In this document: positions 61,244-64,000 of the stretch, piece by piece
Layout: each line of letters begins with the position of its first letter
Numbering within the stretch: position 1 is the stretch's first letter
DNA from: Cryptomeria japonica
Lineage: Eukaryota > Streptophyta > Pinopsida > Cupressales > Cupressaceae
Direction of reading: 5' to 3'
DNA length: 64,000 nt
Assembly (NCBI RefSeq): GCF_030272615.1
Contig: NC_081406.1
Coordinates: 145,178,091 to 145,242,090 of the forward strand
Translations under genes and position numbers: made by a program
Notes under the pieces: generated by a model
Seen by the model: only the letters and a program-made list of their open reading frames with translations
Told to the model about the DNA's origin: nothing
Database searches by the model: none

Positions 61244-61479
61244 TTTTGCCCCTCTTTGAGACAATGCAGCTTGTCGCGTTGTTTCAAAGAAGATAATATG
61301 AATTGATACAAAGTTGCCCCAAGATGGGAATGATATGCCTCCTCGAGAGATTGGATGAAAATGTCTGAAAAGATCACAGACAATCTCTCGATAAGAAAGA
61401 AAGGGTAGAAAGGACTGACTGGATAGGATAGAGTGATAGAGTCACGGGATAATGAAGACTGACTCGGGAGACGAGGGCT

Positions 61480-61509
61480 AGGGCTAGGGCTAGGGCAGTC
61501 TATAAAATA
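61480..61509 (+). promoter_or_regulatory. TATA box of the plant mobile domain gene
   Basis: TATAAAATA at 61501-61509 is preceded by three to four tandem GGGCTA hexamers (from about 61480). The ATG is 98 bp downstream at 61599, a normal spacing for a plant core promoter. Confidence 0.6.
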
Positions 61510-61775
61510 GACCATGAGGGGAATACGTCCTCATTGTCATCCACACATCCAAGAGATCAGAGTGCAGAGAGAGAATAGAGCAACAACAGTCAGCAGCGAT
61601 GGCATTGGTGCATAGATTCGATCATGTTCGCCGATTTCAGAGGCCAGCAGATGTAGGAGAGCCGGTGAGTACCGCAAAACCCCCTTGTACTTTGTCGCAA
61701 TAAATGTTGTCATAAATGCATTTTAGGTAGAGAAATAAATGCACGTTTAGGTATGTCAAACAAGGTAAAAAAAAA

Positions 61776-62175
61776 TGCCAAGGCGCGTCTGTGCTAGTGC
61801 CAGGTGTGTCTGGGTTAGCTAGGCGCGTCTGTGTTTGTGCTAGGCGCGTCTGTGCAGGAGAAGGCATCTATGTCAAATGAGAGTGCATCTGCATTGTGCA
61901 GGCGCGTTTGTGCTATGTGGGCACGTCTGTGCAGAGCAGGCGCGTTTGTGCAGAGCATGGGCATGTCTGTCCAGGAAAAGGCATCTATGTCAAATGAGAG
62001 TGCGTCTGCATTGTGCAGGCGCGTTTGTGCTATGTGGGCACATCTGTGCAGAGCAGGCACATCTGTGCAGAGCATAGGCACGTCTGTGTATTCCAGGTGT
62101 GTCTGTGCAGAGAAGGCGCATTTGTGCAATATGTAAGCACGTTTATGTCATGGAGGCACGTTTGTGTCTTCTAGG
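61776..62175 (+). repeat. Minisatellite in the PMD intron, GGCGCGTCTGTGC unit
   Basis: A unit of about 17-30 bp based on AGGCGCGTCTGTGC recurs about 18 times. A higher-order copy of ~115 bp (containing AAGGCATCTATGTCAAATGA) occurs at about 61860-61960 and again at about 61977-62075. Cys/Ala-rich open frames through it are artefacts of the repeat. Confidence 0.85.
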
Positions 62176-62374
62176 TCAAATCGGCAGTTCTGTGATGAAC
62201 ATACGCTATCGATTGGATAAGCTGCTGAGAGGATACACTCAAGCAAGTCCTCTAGGGAAGACTAGAATAGCAGATAGGGCTAGTATTGACAATTATGTGA
62301 TAGAACATACGTTGCCAAGTAGGAAACTACTCAAGAGGATACACTCAAGTAGAGGCCCTAGGATAGGATAGATC

Positions 62375-62640
62375 GAGACACTTTGTGATGAACAAGGAGT
62401 ACCAAGACATAGTACTTTGTGATGAACAGGGAGTACTAATATGAGCAACACTTTGTGATGAACAGGGAGTGCAAATATGAGCAACACTTTGTGATGAACA
62501 GGGAGTACCACTAGGATAAACAACAATACTTTATGATGAACAGTGAGTGTCACTAAGCTAGAGCGCCATATGATAGATATAAGCACTAGGATAATAAGCA
62601 ACATTTTGTGATCAACAGGGAGTGCCACTATGGCTGACAT
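62375..62640 (+). repeat. Second minisatellite in the PMD intron, CTTTGTGATGAACAGGGAGT unit
   Basis: Six to seven copies of a ~37-bp unit containing ACTTTGTGATGAACAGGGAG with variable ends (for example AATATGAGCAAC). It ends about 20 bp before the splice acceptor at 62661. Confidence 0.85.
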
Positions 62641-63780
62641 GATTGATTTGCTTGACTGCAGGAGTACCTACCTATGTTGGAGTCATGGGAGAGATTCCCA
62701 TCAACTCTGAGTTTACGACCAGAGATGGCATTTGAGGATAGAGCAGCTATTGAGGTTATAGGCTTGCAACATATTCTGTATGTGCCTGAGTTTTGGGTGA
62801 ACATGGGGTTGTTGACTGCGCTAGCTGAGAGATGACACTCAGAGAATTGCATGTTTCATTTACCGATGGGTGAGATGACAGTCACCTTGGAGGATATATA
62901 TAGGATACTGAGGATACCAATCGATGGGGAGTTGATACCCTACGATCGAGATGGAGACAAGGATGCCCTGAGACGAATGTTTTAGGATCCGGGATTGGAG
63001 ATGAGAGCAGGACACATGGCATGGGATACCATGACACGGATAGGATTGACATTACCATCAGTACTAGTAGGAGTGATCAGTGGGTTCCTGTGTCTGGATA
63101 GGGTGACACGAGGGTTGGCTGTGGGCTGGGGGAGCACATTGGAGACATTGGTGATATAGCATACTAGATATGCCAGGGGACCGTGCATGCTGGCACATTT
63201 GTACTATGAGCTTCATCAGTTTGTATACAATGGATCCGTAGGATTGGGCTGTGGAGTGACATTATTGCAGGTATGGGCTTATGAGCATCTGCCGGTTACC
63301 CGACCGATTCATTTCAGAGGCAGGGGCCATGGGCGCAGTTTTGTCCATTTATATGATATGATTACATCTTAGCCATGGATTAGGAGATTGGAGTACTGGC
63401 GCCGAGTCATCGATGAGATTGACACTATGGTATGGAGACCATACTGTGAGTGTGAGGAGTGGGAGGATGACACCGTGGAGTTGCCATACACATTCAAGAG
63501 CAGGTATCTGATTGGGCGGATGCCCTATATACTGGAGAGGCAGTTGGTGGACAGGGTTGGCAGGCAATTTGGCAGGATTCAACGGATGCCACGGGGTTCC
63601 GGGATGTATGCTCGGACAGTGAGGGATCAGGCACACTTTGGGCCGTTATTGTCATATGATCAGGCAGTGATGCAGCTGGTAGAGATGATTCCTTTGCCTT
63701 GGGATATGTGGCTAGAGATAGAGGATGCAGGGATGGATGTAGTGTATACTGCATATTGGGCTGAGCATCCATTTCCATGA

Positions 63781-64000
63781 CAGACAGACCCGGGGGAGCA
63801 GATAGATGGAGACGCATGGAGGTGATGAGGATGATGATGGAGATGGCAAAGGTAGAGGTAGAGGCCGATGGAGGAGGCGAGGTGTGATAGGAGAGAGGAG
63901 AGTGGCTCTGTGGAGAGAGGGTGGAGAGGAGAGACAGGCTTGTGTGGTGAGAGGCAGAGGTGGATTGCCTTTATAGGTGCCAGCAACACAAGGTCCCAGA
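63781..64000 (+). other. 3' flank of the PMD gene
   Basis: Purine-rich. One frame reads RGRGRWRRRG and similar, as if a former RG-rich tail continued beyond the present stop after a frameshift. It is cut by the window edge. Confidence 0.4.

Larger units (their letters stand above)
61599..63780 (+). pseudogene. Plant mobile domain (MAIN/MAIL1-like) gene with four premature stops
   Basis: Exon 1 is 61599-61664 (22 codons, starting MALVHRFDHVRRFQRP), the donor is CCG/GTGAGT, the intron is 61665-62661, the acceptor is GACTGCAG, and exon 2 is 62662-63780. Both junctions are phase 0. Exon 2 has the plant mobile domain signature: a W-ERF start, ALAER, FHLPMGEMTVTLEDI then YRILRIPIDGELI, and a later YWRRVIDEID. 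Relatives include MAIN and MAIL1, nuclear proteins of Arabidopsis, and many transposon-borne copies. The 372 sense positions contain no frameshift but have stops at 62833 (TGA), 62983, 63157 and 63370 (TAG). An RG-rich segment in another frame follows 63860. It is antisense to the LTR at 60476-61243, so it is probably an element-carried gene. It is non-functional as it stands. Confidence 0.82.

Noticed and set aside
61831-62136. Cys/Ala-rich ORFs on both strands
   Set aside because: They are artefacts of a tandem repeat without stops, inside the PMD intron.

Overview
The window looks like nuclear DNA of a seed plant with a very large, repeat-swollen genome, most likely a conifer or another gymnosperm. 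It is AT-rich, carries split genes with GT-AG introns, and is dominated by nested LTR retrotransposons, tRNA-derived SINEs and decayed element-borne ORFs. Nothing bacterial or organellar was seen. The taxon is an inference from this texture and not from a marker gene.

Left part (1-15,400, minus strand): the first two coding exons of what I recognise as a plant RhoGAP protein of the Arabidopsis At5g61530 type. Exon 1 (15231-15291) and exon 2 (1050-1333) join in phase across a 13.9-kb first intron. That intron holds a solo LTR (2902-4374, TSD CAGGT), a coding-free copia-type element (5412-8175, TSD GTTTG), a pol-truncated gypsy element (8440-12660), LTR debris and a SINE-like copy. The catalytic RhoGAP domain lies off the left edge. 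Two perfect heat-shock elements sit just upstream of the ATG.

Middle (17,990-31,200): about twenty quasi-palindromic GC-rich units (17994-19271) flank a TATA box and continue into a predicted intron, followed by a decayed plus-strand ORF (19343-27060) of a family I cannot name. A 3.9-kb TG...CA insertion with a CAAGG duplication splits that ORF, and its reading frame closes exactly when the insertion is removed. Further right are a degenerate telomere-like array (28390-29045) and the second copy of a tRNA-derived SINE family.

31,700-48,600: a decayed zinc-finger, transposase-like gene (33211-36465, plus) and a minus-strand member of the same unknown ORF family (37641-47960). The latter is split in frame by a young gypsy element (38895-46655, TSD ATCTT). 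That element keeps gag and a protease-like ORF but has no reverse transcriptase or integrase.

48,600-64,000: the 3' end of a gypsy element (LTR 50165-51136), an unrecognised ORF remnant, a third copy of the unknown family (54283-55900, minus), and a SIRE-like copia element on the minus strand (55984-60475) that has lost pol and holds an opposing solo LTR (58597-59565). Last come a minus-strand gypsy-type 3' LTR (60476-61243) and a plus-strand plant mobile domain gene (61501-63780). That gene has a TATA box, one intron packed with minisatellites, and four premature stops that all fit C-to-T decay. It is antisense to the LTR beside it.
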